Counted from the first letter of the stretch, positions 39,085-51,390 are shown. The stretch is 64,000 nt of DNA from Pelagibacterales bacterium SAG-MED29 (GCA_014653815.1 JACWDZ010000002.1:1-64000); one strand, 5' to 3'. The notes: a model not told the origin generated them from the sequence alone. Numbers and translations: made by a program.

Positions 39085-39960
39085 ATGAATAAAATAAATA
39101 TTTTTTGCTTTGGTTTTGGCCAAGTAGCAAAAAGTTTTGTTAAAAAACTTAAAATTGAAAAAATTCCATTTAAATTAAGCACAACATCTCGAGAAGAAAC
39201 CAAGAATAAAAATTTTGAAGAAATTAATTATAAAAGCTTTCAATTTAATGAAAAAAAATTTGATAATAATTTGATTAAAAATCTAGATGAGGCAGATCAT
39301 ATTTTAATATCAATAGCTCCAGTTAATGGTGAAGATATTGTAATAAAAAATTTTAAAGAAAGATTTAAAAATAAAAAATTTAAATGGATTACTTATCTGT
39401 CCGCCACAAGTGTTTATGGAGATCACAAAGGAGAATGGGTTGATGAAACAAGCAAAACAAACCCAACATCTATTAATGGAATTCAGAGACTAAAAGTAGA
39501 AAAAAATTGGATAAAATTTTTACAACAATATAATTCACCGCTACAAATTTTTAGACTATCAGGAATTTATTCAAATGAATATAATGTTTTAAAAAGACTA
39601 AGGAGAGGAGAAGTCAAAATAATAAATAAGAAGAATCATTTTTTCTCTCGAGTACATGTTGAGGATATTGCTACTGCTTTATTTAAATCTTTGGTCAATT
39701 TTAAAAAAGGAGAAATTTATAATATTTCAGATGATAAGCCTGCCTCTAATGAAGAAGTTATAATGTACGGTATAAAACTATTAGATGTTGATGAGCCACA
39801 AACTTTAGAAATTAATGAGATAGAAAGCGAAATGTTAAAAAATTTTTATAAAGATTCAAAAAAAGTTAGTAACAAAAAAATGAAAAATTTTTTTAATTTT
39901 GAATTAAAATATCCTACCTATATTGAAGGATTAGACTATATCAATAACAACTCTATTTAA
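39085..39960 (+). CDS. NAD(P)-dependent epimerase/dehydratase-like SDR protein
   Basis: NIFCFGFGQVAKSFVKKL, TYLSATSVYGDHKGEWVDE, RLSGIYS, FSRVHVEDIATAL. Confidence 0.86.
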   Translation: MNKINIFCFGFGQVAKSFVKKLKIEKIPFKLSTTSREETKNKNFEEINYKSFQFNEKKFDNNLIKNLDEADHILISIAPVNGEDIVIKNFKERFKNKKFKWITYLSATSVYGDHKGEWVDETSKTNPTSINGIQRLKVEKNWIKFLQQYNSPLQIFRLSGIYSNEYNVLKRLRRGEVKIINKKNHFFSRVHVEDIATALFKSLVNFKKGEIYNISDDKPASNEEVIMYGIKLLDVDEPQTLEINEIESEMLKNFYKDSKKVSNKKMKNFFNFELKYPTYIEGLDYINNNSI

Positions 39961-40686
39961 TTCTTTAATAATTTTGTTCATTGATTTTTTATCAGACAAA
40001 CTGTGGTCTCCATTCTTAATAACCATGAGCTTCTTCTTTGCCTTACTAAAAGTAGCCAAAACTTTTCTAGAAAATGAAACTGGAACAACTTCATCTTTTT
40101 GTCCATGTATCATAGTTACATTTATTTTAGATTTTATTTTTTTTGATAGAACTTTATTTTTTCTACCATCTTTTATTAATTGATGAGTAATAGGATATTT
40201 ATACTGCCCACTTTCAATAGTGCTAATACCTTTTGTAACAATTTCTTTCTTAATTTTTTTTGGAAATTTATTCCACATTAGTCTTGTTAAAAACTCAGGG
40301 GCCGATCCTATCCCAAGAAATCCTTTTATCTGTTTTTTAAAATATTTGAATTGATTGAGAGCAATCCAAGCGCCCATACTTGATCCAATAATTATAAAAT
40401 TATTTTTTCTAATTATTTTTTTAATTAATAATTCTACATTCTTTGACCAAATACTTATATTGCCTTTTGTAAACTCCCCTGAAGATTTGCCATGACCAAA
40501 ATATTCTAATGCTAAAAAACCTAATTTTTTTTTAACAGCATATCGTTTAAATGATTGAGGTTTTTTTCCCTCTACATCAGACATGAATCCTGGAAGAAAA
40601 ACGATATAAAGTTTTTTCTTGTAATAATTGAGTATATATCTAAGTTTTTTAGTCTTTGAGATTTTTTGGTACTTAAATTTTTTCAT
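39931..40686 (-). CDS. Alpha/beta hydrolase
   Basis: VFLPGFMSDVEGKKPQ, EYFGHGKSSGEFTKG, IGSSMGAWIAL nucleophile elbow, MIHGQKDEVVPVSF, KNGDHSLS. Confidence 0.9.
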   Translation of the reverse strand: MKKFKYQKISKTKKLRYILNYYKKKLYIVFLPGFMSDVEGKKPQSFKRYAVKKKLGFLALEYFGHGKSSGEFTKGNISIWSKNVELLIKKIIRKNNFIIIGSSMGAWIALNQFKYFKKQIKGFLGIGSAPEFLTRLMWNKFPKKIKKEIVTKGISTIESGQYKYPITHQLIKDGRKNKVLSKKIKSKINVTMIHGQKDEVVPVSFSRKVLATFSKAKKKLMVIKNGDHSLSDKKSMNKIIKELNRVVIDIV

Positions 40687-40727
40687 ATAAGGTTATAATT
40701 TTAATTTGTTAATATATAACAATAAAT

Positions 40728-41885
40728 ATGGCTTCAAAAATAAAAGTTCTTCAGGTTATTCCTAAACTGGGATATGGAGGCGCAGAGACAGGTTGTTACG
40801 ATATTGCTCATTATTTAGCTGAGAAAGACTGTGGTTCTTTTATTGCAACTTCAGGCGGCGAGTTATTGAAATTTATTAAAAAAGATAAAGTAAAGGTATT
40901 TCGTTTACCAGTTCATTCAAAAAATCCTATTTTAATTATTCTTAACACAATAGCTCTATCTATATTAATATTGATTAATAATATAAATATTGTCCATGCT
41001 AGAAGCCGAGCTCCAGCGTGGGCATGTTACTTAGCGTGTTTTATAACAAGAAGAAATTTTGTTACTACTTTTCATGGAACTTATAATTTTGAAAATAATT
41101 TAAAAAAATTTTATAATAGCATTATGTTAAGATCAAAATTAACAATAGCTGGATCAAATTTTATTTTTAATCATATTAGTGAAAATTATAGCGAGTATTT
41201 AAGTCGAAAAAAAAAATTAAGAGTTATCTATAGGGGAATAAATGTTGATTACTATAATCAAAAAAATATTTCAATTTTAAAGCAGGAAAAAATTAAAAAA
41301 GAGTGGGGGCTTTCTCAAAATAAATTTACTATTCTTATGCCTGGAAGATTGACATATTGGAAAGGTCAGGAAAAATTAATCGAAGCATTAAATATTTTAA
41401 TTGAAGATTACAACAATTCTAATTTTCAAGCAGTAGTACTTGGTTCTGATCAAGGGAGAAAAGTATACAAGAAAAAACTGATTGATTTAGTTCAAAGGTA
41501 TAGATTGAACCAAAAGATAAACTTTATTAATCATTGTAAAGAAATGCCTTTAGCTTATTCGTTGGCCGATGTAGTTGTTTCTGCCTCAATAGAACCAGAA
41601 GCATTTGGGCGAGTATCCGTTGAATCACAAGCTATGGGAAAACCTATTATAGCAAGCGACCTTGGTGGCTCAAAAGAAACAATTTTAGTGGGGAAATCAG
41701 GTTTTTTATATAAACATGATGATCCTCGTCAGCTTGCTAAAGCTTTAAATACTGTTATTGAATTAGATCAAGATGCATTGAATTCTATAGGAAACGAGGG
41801 TAGAAAAAACATAACAAAAAAATTCGATGTAGAAGCCATGTGTGATTCGACTTTAAGAGAGTATAAAAAATTGTTAAATATATAA
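40728..41885 (+). CDS. Glycosyltransferase family 4
   Basis: VIPKLGYGGAETGCYDIAHYL, MPGRLTYWKGQEKLIEAL, ASIEPEAFGRVSVESQAMGKPIIASDLGG. Confidence 0.94.
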   Translation: MASKIKVLQVIPKLGYGGAETGCYDIAHYLAEKDCGSFIATSGGELLKFIKKDKVKVFRLPVHSKNPILIILNTIALSILILINNINIVHARSRAPAWACYLACFITRRNFVTTFHGTYNFENNLKKFYNSIMLRSKLTIAGSNFIFNHISENYSEYLSRKKKLRVIYRGINVDYYNQKNISILKQEKIKKEWGLSQNKFTILMPGRLTYWKGQEKLIEALNILIEDYNNSNFQAVVLGSDQGRKVYKKKLIDLVQRYRLNQKINFINHCKEMPLAYSLADVVVSASIEPEAFGRVSVESQAMGKPIIASDLGGSKETILVGKSGFLYKHDDPRQLAKALNTVIELDQDALNSIGNEGRKNITKKFDVEAMCDSTLREYKKLLNI

Positions 41886-41888
41886 TAC

Positions 41889-43808
41889 ATGCCTCAAATT
41901 CAATTATTAGATGGAAAAAAAATTCCATTTACAAAATCAATAAGCGGGATAGAGCTTTCAAAAAAAATTAGTAAATCTTTGGAAAAGACAGCTCTAATTA
42001 TGGAGGTTGATGGACAATTAAAAGACTTAAGTCATGAAATTACAAAAGACTCAAATGTAAGAATCATTACTTCAAAAGACAAAGAAGGTTTAGAAGTTAT
42101 TAGACATGATGCAGCACACATAATGGCAATGGCAGTTCAAGAATTATTTCCAGGAACTCAGGTAACAATTGGGCCCGTTATTGAAAATGGTTTTTATTAT
42201 GACTTTGCTAGAAAAAAGCCATTTACAAGTGATGATTTAAAAAAGATAGAAAAAAAAATGTCAGAAATAATTGATCAAGATGTTAAAACAAGAAGAGAAG
42301 TATGGAAAAGAGATAAAGCTATTGCTCACTTTAAAAAAATAGGGGAAAAATATAAAGCTGAAATTATTGATAGCATTCCTCAAAACGAAGAACTTTCTGT
42401 GTATCATCATGGAGATACTTGGCATGACTTGTGCAGAGGTCCTCACCTAACATCTTCAAGCAAAATAGGAAAAGCTTTTAAATTGACAAAAGTATCTGGA
42501 GCTTATTGGCGAGGAGACTCCAATAATGAAATGTTACAAAGAATTTATGGGACATGTTGGAGTTCCAAAAAAGAATTAGATGATTACTTACATAGATTAG
42601 AAGAGGCAGAAAAAAGAGATCACAGAAAACTTGGTAAAGAAATGGATTTATTTCATTTTAGAGAAGAAAGTCCTGGATCAGTTTTTTGGCATGAGAAAGG
42701 ATGGTTATTATTTCAAAGATTAGTTGAATACATGAGAATGAAGCAGCGTTTGGCAGGCTATAAAGAGATAAATACACCTGAACTTTTAGACAAAACATTA
42801 TGGGAAAAATCTGGTCACTGGGAAAAATTTGGTGAACATATGTTTATTTCAGAAACACCTGATGAAAAAACTTTTGCAATAAAACCTATGAATTGTCCTG
42901 GGTGCGTTCAAGTTTTTAACCAAGGTTTAAAAAGCTATAGAGATTTACCTTTAAAATTATCCGAGTTTGGAAAAGTACATAGGTATGAACCTTCAGGAGC
43001 ACTGCATGGATTATTAAGAGTAAGAGCTTTTACACAGGATGATGCTCATATTTTTTGTACTGAAGATCAAATAACCCAAGAGTCATTAGCAGTTACGAAT
43101 TTGATTTTAGAAATTTATAAAGATCTTGGATTTGAAAATGTAATACTCAAATATTCAGATAGACCTGAAAAGAGAGTGGGTGAAGATAGTGTTTGGGATA
43201 AATCTGAAGCGGCTCTATTATCTGCAATAAAAAAATCAAAACTTGATTATACAATTAATAAAGGAGAAGGAGCTTTTTACGGACCTAAAATAGAATTTGT
43301 GTTAAGAGACGCAATTGGTCGTGATTGGCAGTGCGGAACTTTACAAGTTGATTTAAATTTACCAAATAGATTAGGCGCAACATTTATTGACAAGGATGGA
43401 ACAAAAAAGGTTCCAGTTATGTTGCATAGAGCTTTGTTCGGCTCTTTGGAGAGATTTATAGGAATCTTAATAGAAAACTATGCTGGAAAATTGCCCTTTT
43501 GGTTGTCACCATCACAAGCTGTAGTGTGTACTATAGCAGAAGAGAACAATGAATATGTAAAAAAATTATTTGAAGATTTGTTTAAAGAAGGTATAAAATG
43601 CGAAGTGGATTTAAGAAACGAGAAAATAAATTATAAAGTTAGAGAGCACTCTCTAGCAAAAGTTCCAGTGATAATTGTTTGTGGAAAAGAAGAGGTTGCA
43701 GCAAAAACAGTGACTATAAGAAGACTAGGATCTGAAAAACAAGAAAAGATGAAACGAGAAGATTTGATTAAAATTATGATTCAAGAAAATAAGCTTCCCT
43801 TAAACTAA
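41889..43808 (+). CDS. thrS: Threonyl-tRNA synthetase
   Basis: TGS domain, HDAAHIMAMAVQELFPG, KPMNCPGCVQVF, GDLPLKLSEFGKVHRYEPSGALHGLLRVRAFTQDDAHIFC, HRALFGSLERFIGILIE. Confidence 0.98.
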   Translation: MPQIQLLDGKKIPFTKSISGIELSKKISKSLEKTALIMEVDGQLKDLSHEITKDSNVRIITSKDKEGLEVIRHDAAHIMAMAVQELFPGTQVTIGPVIENGFYYDFARKKPFTSDDLKKIEKKMSEIIDQDVKTRREVWKRDKAIAHFKKIGEKYKAEIIDSIPQNEELSVYHHGDTWHDLCRGPHLTSSSKIGKAFKLTKVSGAYWRGDSNNEMLQRIYGTCWSSKKELDDYLHRLEEAEKRDHRKLGKEMDLFHFREESPGSVFWHEKGWLLFQRLVEYMRMKQRLAGYKEINTPELLDKTLWEKSGHWEKFGEHMFISETPDEKTFAIKPMNCPGCVQVFNQGLKSYRDLPLKLSEFGKVHRYEPSGALHGLLRVRAFTQDDAHIFCTEDQITQESLAVTNLILEIYKDLGFENVILKYSDRPEKRVGEDSVWDKSEAALLSAIKKSKLDYTINKGEGAFYGPKIEFVLRDAIGRDWQCGTLQVDLNLPNRLGATFIDKDGTKKVPVMLHRALFGSLERFIGILIENYAGKLPFWLSPSQAVVCTIAEENNEYVKKLFEDLFKEGIKCEVDLRNEKINYKVREHSLAKVPVIIVCGKEEVAAKTVTIRRLGSEKQEKMKREDLIKIMIQENKLPLN

Positions 43809-44354
43809 GTGTCACATTTTAAACCAAACTACTTTCAAAGAAGAAGCAAGCCTCAAGGCCCAAAAGCTAATGAGAGAATTAGAGCTTTGGATGTCCAGGT
43901 AATTGGTAGTGACGGAGGTAATCTTGGTGCGATGCCATTAAACAAAGCAATCGAAATAGCTAAAAAAGAAGGATTAGATTTAATAGAGATATCTCCTAAC
44001 GCAAACCCTCCAGTTTGCAAAATTATGGACATGGGGAAATATAAATATGATTTACAAAAGAAAGCTAATCAAGCCAAAAAAAAACAAAAAATAGTTTCTC
44101 TCAAAGAGATTAAATTACGACCAGGAACAGAAGCTCATGATTATAATTTTAAAATTAAAAATGCTAAAAAATTTATAACCAAAGGCGATAAAGTTAAATT
44201 TACTGTCAAATTTAAAGGAAGAGAAATGCAACATACTCAGCTTGGAAAAGATTTAATGAATAGAATTATTGAAGCAACAAAAGATATTGCAAAAGTTGAA
44301 AGCCAGCCTAAATTTGAAGGAAGGCAAATGGTGATGATAATTCAGCCTATCTAA
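43809..44354 (+). CDS. infC: Translation initiation factor IF-3 (GTG start)
   Basis: NERIRALDVQVIGSDGGNLGAMPLNKAIEIAKKEGLDLIEISPNANPPVCKIMDMGKYKY. Confidence 0.97.
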   Translation: MSHFKPNYFQRRSKPQGPKANERIRALDVQVIGSDGGNLGAMPLNKAIEIAKKEGLDLIEISPNANPPVCKIMDMGKYKYDLQKKANQAKKKQKIVSLKEIKLRPGTEAHDYNFKIKNAKKFITKGDKVKFTVKFKGREMQHTQLGKDLMNRIIEATKDIAKVESQPKFEGRQMVMIIQPI

Positions 44355-44413
44355 ATTAAAGATAATATCACCTTGTAAAGATTAATTATTGACTATATAA
44401 AACCTGAATATTT

Positions 44414-44620
44414 ATGCCAAAATTAAAAACTAAAAGCTCTGCAAAAAAAAGATTTAGATTTACTGCTTCTGGTAAAATTAAAATGCCTCAAGCTGGGAAA
44501 AGACATGGTATGATTAAAAGAACGAATTCACAAATTAGAAAACAAAGAGGCACTACGATAATGACAAAGCAAGACTCAAAGATCGTTAAATCGTATATGC
44601 CATATAATTTAAGAGGATAA
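44414..44620 (+). CDS. rpmI: 50S ribosomal protein L35
   Basis: [23 protein letters not shown]. Confidence 0.97.
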   Translation: MPKLKTKSSAKKRFRFTASGKIKMPQAGKRHGMIKRTNSQIRKQRGTTIMTKQDSKIVKSYMPYNLRG

Positions 44621-44621
44621 T

Positions 44622-44978
44622 ATGGCTAGAACAAAACGTGGTGTTGTTAGTAGAGCAAAACATAAAAAAATTTTAAAATCTGTTAAAGGTCAATACGGAA
44701 GAAGAAAGAACACTATTCGAATAGCTCGTCAAGCGATGGAGAAAGCTATGCAATATGCTTATCGAGATAGAAAAGCAAAAAAGAGAGAATTTAGATCTTT
44801 ATGGATACAAAGAATTAATGCTGGCGTAAGAATGGAAGGTCTTACATATGCAAAATTTATTAATGGTTTGGCTAAATCTAAGATCAAGTTGGATAGAAAA
44901 GTGCTAGCAGAATTGGCTTATAATAATCCAGAAGTCTTTAAATCTATAGTAAAAAAGGTTCAATCATCTCTTAACTAA
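44622..44978 (+). CDS. rplT: 50S ribosomal protein L20
   Basis: [38 protein letters not shown]...[11 protein letters not shown]. Confidence 0.98.
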   Translation: MARTKRGVVSRAKHKKILKSVKGQYGRRKNTIRIARQAMEKAMQYAYRDRKAKKREFRSLWIQRINAGVRMEGLTYAKFINGLAKSKIKLDRKVLAELAYNNPEVFKSIVKKVQSSLN

Positions 44979-45028
44979 TAAGAGTCTTTGATTTAATCTC
45001 AACTTAATATAAAAAATCATAATACCCA

Positions 45029-46096
45029 ATGAGTGATTTAGAAAAAATAAATTCTATTTTTAACGCAAAGATAGACTCTGTAAAATCAAAAGATGAATTA
45101 CAGAACTTAAAAACAGAATTTTTTGGTAAAAATGGTCAAATTACAAATCAGTTTAAAAATTTAGCATCTTTATCTGCTGAAGATAAGAGGGAATTTGCCT
45201 CTAGTTTAAATAAGTTAAAAGATAATTTATCCAAACAGATTGAAGAAAAGAATTTAGAAATTGAAACGCAAGAAATTAATGAAAAATTAAAAAGTGAAAA
45301 AATTGATGTAACTTTACCTATAAGATCTTACAGACAAGGAAAAATTCATCCAGTATCACAAGTGATTGATGAAATCTCTTCTATATTTTCAGAGATTGGA
45401 TTTTCGGTTGCAGAAGGCCCTGATGTTGAAACAGAGTATAATAATTTTACCGCACTCAATACACCCAAAGATCATCCAGCGAGAGATATGCATGACACTT
45501 TTTATTTGGATAAAGATAGAAAACTTCTATTAAGGACACATACTTCACCAGTTCAAATTAGAACTATGTTAAATGAAAAACCACCTTTTAAGATTATAGT
45601 TCCTGGCAGAACTTATCGATCTGATAGCGATCAAACTCATGCTCCTATGTTTCATCAACTAGAAGGTCTTCACATAGATAAGAATATTACTATGGGTCAT
45701 TTGAAAGGATGTTTAGATTATTTCATTAAGGAATTTTTTGAAGTCAAAAATGTTAAGATGAGATTTAGACCAAGTCATTTCCCATTTACCGAACCTTCGG
45801 CTGAGGTAGATATTGGCTATAGACTAGATAATGGTAAAATAGTTATTGGGGAAGGGGACAAATGGTTAGAAATTTTGGGTTGTGGAATGGTACATCCTAA
45901 TGTTTTAAAAAATGTTAAAGTAGATACAAAAAAATATCAAGGTTTTGCGTTTGGTATGGGAATTGACAGGCTTGCAATGTTAAAATATGGAATTAACGAT
46001 TTAAGGGCATTTTTTGAGACAGATTATAGATGGTTAAGTCATTTTGGTTTTGATCCTTTGGACGTTCCAACAAATTATAGAGGTTTAAGTAAATGA
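45029..46096 (+). CDS. pheS: Phenylalanyl-tRNA synthetase alpha subunit
   Basis: [67 protein letters not shown]. Confidence 0.97.
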   Translation: MSDLEKINSIFNAKIDSVKSKDELQNLKTEFFGKNGQITNQFKNLASLSAEDKREFASSLNKLKDNLSKQIEEKNLEIETQEINEKLKSEKIDVTLPIRSYRQGKIHPVSQVIDEISSIFSEIGFSVAEGPDVETEYNNFTALNTPKDHPARDMHDTFYLDKDRKLLLRTHTSPVQIRTMLNEKPPFKIIVPGRTYRSDSDQTHAPMFHQLEGLHIDKNITMGHLKGCLDYFIKEFFEVKNVKMRFRPSHFPFTEPSAEVDIGYRLDNGKIVIGEGDKWLEILGCGMVHPNVLKNVKVDTKKYQGFAFGMGIDRLAMLKYGINDLRAFFETDYRWLSHFGFDPLDVPTNYRGLSK

Positions 46097-48495
46097 TTAT
46101 TACAATCTCTTGGCTAAAAGAGCACTTACAAACAAAGGCAAATGAAGCCAAGATAATAGATCAGCTAACAAATATTGGACTTGAAGTTGAGAACATAAAA
46201 GAGAATTCAGGAGAGTTAAGTGATTTTAAAGTTGCAAAGATTTTGAAAGCAGAAAAGCATCCTAATGCTGATAAGCTAAAAGTTTGTGATGTGAGTTTAG
46301 GTGACAATAAAATTATAAAAGTAGTTTGTGGAGCATCGAATGCTAGAGATGGACTGGTAACTATTTATGCACCTCCAGGAGCAGTTATTCCTAAAACAAA
46401 GCTGCAATTAAAAATTGCTAAAATTAGAGGAGTAGAATCTAGGGGGATGCTTTGTTCAGGAAATGAATTGAACTTATCAAATGACAGCACTGGTATCGTA
46501 GAACTAAAGAATAAAGAAAAAGAAATTGGAAAAAGTTATTTTAAAACTAAATCAGAAAAGGCTTTAGATATTTCTATTACACCAAATAGAGCTGACTGCT
46601 TAGGAGTAAGAGGGATAGCAAGAGATCTTGCGTCATCTGGACTTGGAAATCTACTAAAGTTAAAGAAAAAATCTTTAAAACAAACTTTAAAACAACCTAT
46701 TAAGGTTTCGATCTCTAAAGAGAAAAACCAAGGCTGCCTATCTTTTGGCAGCTGTTACATAAAAAATATTACAAACAAAGAAAGTCCAGAATGGTTAAAA
46801 AATAAAATTCTAGCTTTAGGGTTGAAACCTATTTCTGCGGTTGTTGATATTACAAATTATGTAATGTTTGATTTAAATCGACCTTTACATGCATATGATG
46901 CCAACAAAATAGACCAAGAAATTATTGTTAGAAATTCAAAAGAAGGCGAAGAATTTAAAGGATTAGACAATGAGCAATATAAATTAAAGAAAGGCATGTG
47001 TGTTATTGCAGATAAAAGTAGCATTCTTGGACTAGGAGGGGTTATTGGAGGCACAAAAACATCAACCGAGTTTGATACAAAAAACATATTATTAGAGTCT
47101 GCTTATTTTTTACCTTCATCAATTAGAAAAACAGCTCGTGAATTAAACATTGATACTGATGCAAAATATAGATTTGAAAGAGGAATAGACCCTACCTCTG
47201 TAAAAGAAGGTTTAGAAATAGCTGCAGCTTTAACAACTAAGATTTGCGGAGGATCAGCAAGTAAGTTTGTTATTACTGGACAAGATTCTCAGAAAAGCAA
47301 AATTATAAATTTTAATATTGAAAAATTTAAAGATTTAATTGGTATTACAATTTCAATTTCTGAAGCTGATAGAATTCTATCGTCTTTGGGTTTCAAGGTT
47401 AAAAAAACAAAAAAAAGTTTAAAAGTTGAAATTCCTTCTTGGAGACCCGACATTTTACAAGACGTCGATTTAATTGAAGAGTTAATAAGGATTAAAGGAT
47501 TTAATAACATTAAAGCGATTGAACCTGCAAAAATAAGAAAAAAAGAAACTTTAAATTTTAAACAGAGACTCTTTCATCTTTCCCAAAGAGCTTTGGCATC
47601 CAAGGGCTATATGGAAACGGTTACTTGGTCATTTACAGATTCAAAGATTGATAAACAATTTTCAAAAGGTGAAAAAGAAATAAAAATTTATAATCCCATA
47701 TCATCGGACTTAGATGTTTTGAGAAGATCAATATTTTCTAATCTTTCTATTCATTTGAAAAAAAATCAAGATAGAGGATATGGTGATTTATCCTTTTTTG
47801 AAATAGGACCAACATTTTTTGGAAAAAATCCTGGCGAACAGCAGATAGTTGTTGGAGGAATAAAATCAGGCCAAGTTAATAGAAGAAGCTGGTCTGACAA
47901 AGCAAGAAATATTGATGTTTTTGATGTTAAAAGTGATGCATTAAGAACGTTAGTTGAATTAGGTGTAGATGAAAAAAATCTTTTTATAAGCGATTTAACA
48001 AAAAGCAGTTATCATCCAGGTCGATCAGGATCTATTAATTTAAAATCAGATAAAGGTCCTCATCTTGCGTACTTCGGAGAATTACACCCTGCTATTGTAA
48101 AAAAATTAGATTTTAAAGATAAAAATATTTTTGGATTGGAGATTTTCTTAAAAAATATACCTCAACCCAATAAAAAAGCAAGACAGACAAAAGTTAATTA
48201 TGTAGCTTCAGATTTTCAAAAATCAGAAAGAGATTTTGCATTTGTTATTGAAAAATCTTTTAAAGTTGGTTTGCTTGAGGCATTAATTAAAAAAGTAGAT
48301 GAAAATATTATCCAAAAAGTTGTTGCATTTGATGTTTTTGAAGGAGAAAATATTCCTAAAGATAAAAAATCAGTAGCTATCAACGTAACTCTTCAAGCTC
48401 TAGATAAAACTTTAAATGAAAAAGACTTAGATCAAGTTAGCCAAAAAATAATAGAAACAGTTAAAAAAAAGACTGGTGCTACAATTAGGTCCTAA
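46093..48495 (+). CDS. pheT: Phenylalanyl-tRNA synthetase beta subunit
   Basis: tRNA-binding N-domain ([21 protein letters not shown]), B3/B4, B5 and C-terminal FDX-ACB domain; ATGA overlap with pheS. Confidence 0.97.
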   Translation: MIITISWLKEHLQTKANEAKIIDQLTNIGLEVENIKENSGELSDFKVAKILKAEKHPNADKLKVCDVSLGDNKIIKVVCGASNARDGLVTIYAPPGAVIPKTKLQLKIAKIRGVESRGMLCSGNELNLSNDSTGIVELKNKEKEIGKSYFKTKSEKALDISITPNRADCLGVRGIARDLASSGLGNLLKLKKKSLKQTLKQPIKVSISKEKNQGCLSFGSCYIKNITNKESPEWLKNKILALGLKPISAVVDITNYVMFDLNRPLHAYDANKIDQEIIVRNSKEGEEFKGLDNEQYKLKKGMCVIADKSSILGLGGVIGGTKTSTEFDTKNILLESAYFLPSSIRKTARELNIDTDAKYRFERGIDPTSVKEGLEIAAALTTKICGGSASKFVITGQDSQKSKIINFNIEKFKDLIGITISISEADRILSSLGFKVKKTKKSLKVEIPSWRPDILQDVDLIEELIRIKGFNNIKAIEPAKIRKKETLNFKQRLFHLSQRALASKGYMETVTWSFTDSKIDKQFSKGEKEIKIYNPISSDLDVLRRSIFSNLSIHLKKNQDRGYGDLSFFEIGPTFFGKNPGEQQIVVGGIKSGQVNRRSWSDKARNIDVFDVKSDALRTLVELGVDEKNLFISDLTKSSYHPGRSGSINLKSDKGPHLAYFGELHPAIVKKLDFKDKNIFGLEIFLKNIPQPNKKARQTKVNYVASDFQKSERDFAFVIEKSFKVGLLEALIKKVDENIIQKVVAFDVFEGENIPKDKKSVAINVTLQALDKTLNEKDLDQVSQKIIETVKKKTGATIRS

Positions 48496-50303
48496 TGTCA
48501 GACATAAATAGAATTCGTAATTTTTCAATAATTGCGCATATAGATCACGGCAAATCTACTATTGCAGATCGGATTATTCATAAATGTGGAGGATTAACTG
48601 ATCGAGAGATGAAAACTCAAGTTTTAGATTCTATGGATATTGAAAGAGAAAGAGGAATTACTATTAAAGCACAAACAGTAAAACTTAACTATAAGGCAAA
48701 AGATGGAAAAGAATATATTTTAAATATTATAGACACACCAGGTCATGTTGATTTTGGTTATGAAGTAAGTCGATCTTTATCTGCCTGCGAAGGTTCATTA
48801 TTAATAGTAGATAGCACTCAGGGCGTTGAAGCACAGACACTGGCAAATGTTTATCAAGCTTTAGAAATTAATCACGAGGTTATACCAGTTTTAAATAAAA
48901 TAGATTTACCAGCATCGGATATCGATAAAACAAAAAAAGAAATCGAAGATGTGGTGGGTATTGATACTTCAAATGCAATTAAATGTTCAGGCAAGACAGG
49001 TGAAGGAGTTGACGATATTTTGGAGTCAATTATAAAGAATTTACCTGCTCCAAAAGGCGCACAAGAAAAAAAACTCAAATCTTTATTAGTTGATAGTTGG
49101 TATGACAGCTATCTAGGTGTTGTTATTTTGGTCAGAGTAATAAATGGGAAAATTAAAAGAAATATGAAAGTTAAACTAATGTCTAATGGACAGGAACATA
49201 TTGTTGAAAAAGTAGGTATATTTACTCCAAAACCTAATGATATAGAGGAATTAAATTCTGGAGAAATTGGTTTTATAATAACCGGGATTAAATCTTTATC
49301 AGAAACAAAAGTTGGAGACACAATTTGTGATGCATCAGATCCAATTGAAACAGCATTGCCTGGATTTAAACCAAGTAAGCCAGTTGTTTTCTGTGGTTTA
49401 TTTCCAGTAGATAGCTCAGAATATCAAAAATTGAAAGATGGTTTGGGAAAGCTAAAACTTAATGATGCTAGTTTCTCTTACGAAGCAGAATCTTCAAGCG
49501 CTTTAGGATTAGGTTTTAGATGTGGTTTTCTTGGATTGTTACATCTAGAAATTATAACAGAAAGATTAGAGAGAGAATTTGACGTAAATCTAATTACTAC
49601 AACGCCCGGGGTTATTTATAAAGTTCATAAAGTTAAAGGTGAAGTTATAGATTTACAAAACCCTTCTAGCATGCCAGACCCAACACAAATTGTAAAAATT
49701 GAAGAACCCTGGATTAAAGCTACAGTTATAACTCCAGATGAGTATTTGGGTTCAATTATAAAAATTTGTCAAGATAAGAGAGGAATTCAAACCAATTTAA
49801 CTTATTCCGGTAATAGAGCAGTTTTGTCTTATGACTTACCACTTAATGAAGTTGTCTTTGATTTTAACGATAGATTAAAATCTATTTCAAGTGGATATGC
49901 TAGTTTTGATTACGAAATTACTGGGCATAAGGAAGGCAATTTAGTGAAGCTTGGTATATTAGTTAATGGAGAGCCAGTTGATGCTTTAGCAATGATCATT
50001 CATAAAGATTTTGCTCAATCTACTGGCAGACAAGTTTGTGAAAAATTAAAAGATTTAATTCCAAGACATAATTTTATGATTCCAATTCAGGCAGCCATTG
50101 GAGGAAAAATTGTGGCAAGAGAATCAATCAAGGGATTCTCAAAAGATGTTTTGACTAAAATTCACGGTGGTGGTGCAGCAGACAGAAAGAAAAAATTATT
50201 GAAAAAACAAAAAAGAGGAAAAGCAAGATCTAAACAATTTGGTAAAGTTGAAATTCCTCAAGAGGCATTTATAGGCGTGCTTAAAATAAATAAAGAAACT
50301 TAA
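48495..50303 (+). CDS. lepA: Elongation factor 4 (LepA)
   Basis: [43 protein letters not shown]-terminal [26 protein letters not shown]. Confidence 0.97.
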   Translation: MSDINRIRNFSIIAHIDHGKSTIADRIIHKCGGLTDREMKTQVLDSMDIERERGITIKAQTVKLNYKAKDGKEYILNIIDTPGHVDFGYEVSRSLSACEGSLLIVDSTQGVEAQTLANVYQALEINHEVIPVLNKIDLPASDIDKTKKEIEDVVGIDTSNAIKCSGKTGEGVDDILESIIKNLPAPKGAQEKKLKSLLVDSWYDSYLGVVILVRVINGKIKRNMKVKLMSNGQEHIVEKVGIFTPKPNDIEELNSGEIGFIITGIKSLSETKVGDTICDASDPIETALPGFKPSKPVVFCGLFPVDSSEYQKLKDGLGKLKLNDASFSYEAESSSALGLGFRCGFLGLLHLEIITERLEREFDVNLITTTPGVIYKVHKVKGEVIDLQNPSSMPDPTQIVKIEEPWIKATVITPDEYLGSIIKICQDKRGIQTNLTYSGNRAVLSYDLPLNEVVFDFNDRLKSISSGYASFDYEITGHKEGNLVKLGILVNGEPVDALAMIIHKDFAQSTGRQVCEKLKDLIPRHNFMIPIQAAIGGKIVARESIKGFSKDVLTKIHGGGAADRKKKLLKKQKRGKARSKQFGKVEIPQEAFIGVLKINKET

Positions 50304-50307
50304 AATT

Positions 50308-51225
50308 TTAATAATCTATAATTTTTTGAATTCCATCCTCTAATTTTGTAAAAAAAGACCTTTTTAAATTTAAAAACTTATTCATTTTTTTAAAAGTTCC
50401 AGAAGATTTTTTAGGGTCAAATTTATTAAGTTTTCTTTTTTTAAATTTACTTTTTGATCCTAATTTATTTTTTATCAAACTATATAGATAATTAATTGTT
50501 ACAGATCTATTAGTACCAACGTTAAAAATTTCATATTTTTTAATATTCTGAATTTTTTTCATAGAAAGAAGCATTATTTTGATTACGTCATCTACAAAAA
50601 TAAAATCTCGAGTTTGGTATCCACCATTTATTGTAATCGAAATGTTTTTTTTCATTTTGTTTAAAAATATTGGTATTACTGCAGAATAAGGGTTATTTGG
50701 ATTTTGTCCTGGTCCATATACATTGAATAATCTTAAGCCAACGGAAGAAACTTTGAAAACTTCAAAACTCATCCTGGCATAATTTTCTAAAGTCAATTTA
50801 TCTTGAGCATATGGGGAAGTAATTGAATATTTTTTTACATAATCTTTTCCCTTAGGCAAATGACCATAAATTGCAGATGAAGAAGCATAGACTATGGGTA
50901 CCGAATATTTTTTTGCTAAATCAAAAACTTTAATAGAACTTGCAAGATTATTTGTGCTACTTTTGTTTAAATTTTTTAAAGAAAAAGGCACTGATGATTG
51001 AGCAGCTAAATGAAATATACCTTTAAGCTTTTTGATGTTCACTTTATGAAGATCTTGAATTTTTTTCTTAATTAATTTTTTTCTATATTTTTTTGGAACA
51101 AACTTTAAAGATCCTTTCGAAAGATCATCTACTAAAATAAGATCATATTCATTGGAAATTTTTTTAACTAAGTTAGATCCAATAAACCCAGCACTCCCAG
51201 TTATCAAATATTTACCTTTTTTCAT
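50308..51225 (-). CDS. NAD-dependent epimerase/dehydratase (UDP-glucose 4-epimerase-like)
   Basis: GSAGFIGSNLVKKI, HLAAQSSVPFSL, YASSSAIYGHLPK, SPYAQDKLTLE, LRLFNVYGPGQNPNNPYSAVI. Confidence 0.93.
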   Translation of the reverse strand: MKKGKYLITGSAGFIGSNLVKKISNEYDLILVDDLSKGSLKFVPKKYRKKLIKKKIQDLHKVNIKKLKGIFHLAAQSSVPFSLKNLNKSSTNNLASSIKVFDLAKKYSVPIVYASSSAIYGHLPKGKDYVKKYSITSPYAQDKLTLENYARMSFEVFKVSSVGLRLFNVYGPGQNPNNPYSAVIPIFLNKMKKNISITINGGYQTRDFIFVDDVIKIMLLSMKKIQNIKKYEIFNVGTNRSVTINYLYSLIKNKLGSKSKFKKRKLNKFDPKKSSGTFKKMNKFLNLKRSFFTKLEDGIQKIIDY

Positions 51226-51300
51226 TATATATATTTGTAATTTTGAATAATGTTTGAAATTTGTTTTATATTACTCTTTTTAGTATTAAATTGATATGCT

Positions 51301-51390
51301 GGAGAGGTGGCCGAGTGGTTGAAGGCGCACGCTTGGAAAGCGTGTAAACGGGAAACCGTTTCGAGGGTTCGAATCCCTCTCTCTCCGCCA
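51301..51390 (+). tRNA. tRNA-Ser (anticodon GGA), CCA encoded
   Basis: GGAGAGG 5' acceptor strand, CACGC-TTGGAAA-GCGTG anticodon arm, long variable arm, GGTTCGAATCC T-arm, GCCA end. Confidence 0.97.

Noticed and set aside
44973-44988. 16-nt exact match AACTAATAAGAGTCTT at 44973-44988 and 51407-51422
   Set aside because: In a 64-kb AT-rich window a single 16-mer match is near chance expectation; flanks do not align and there is no third copy noticed.
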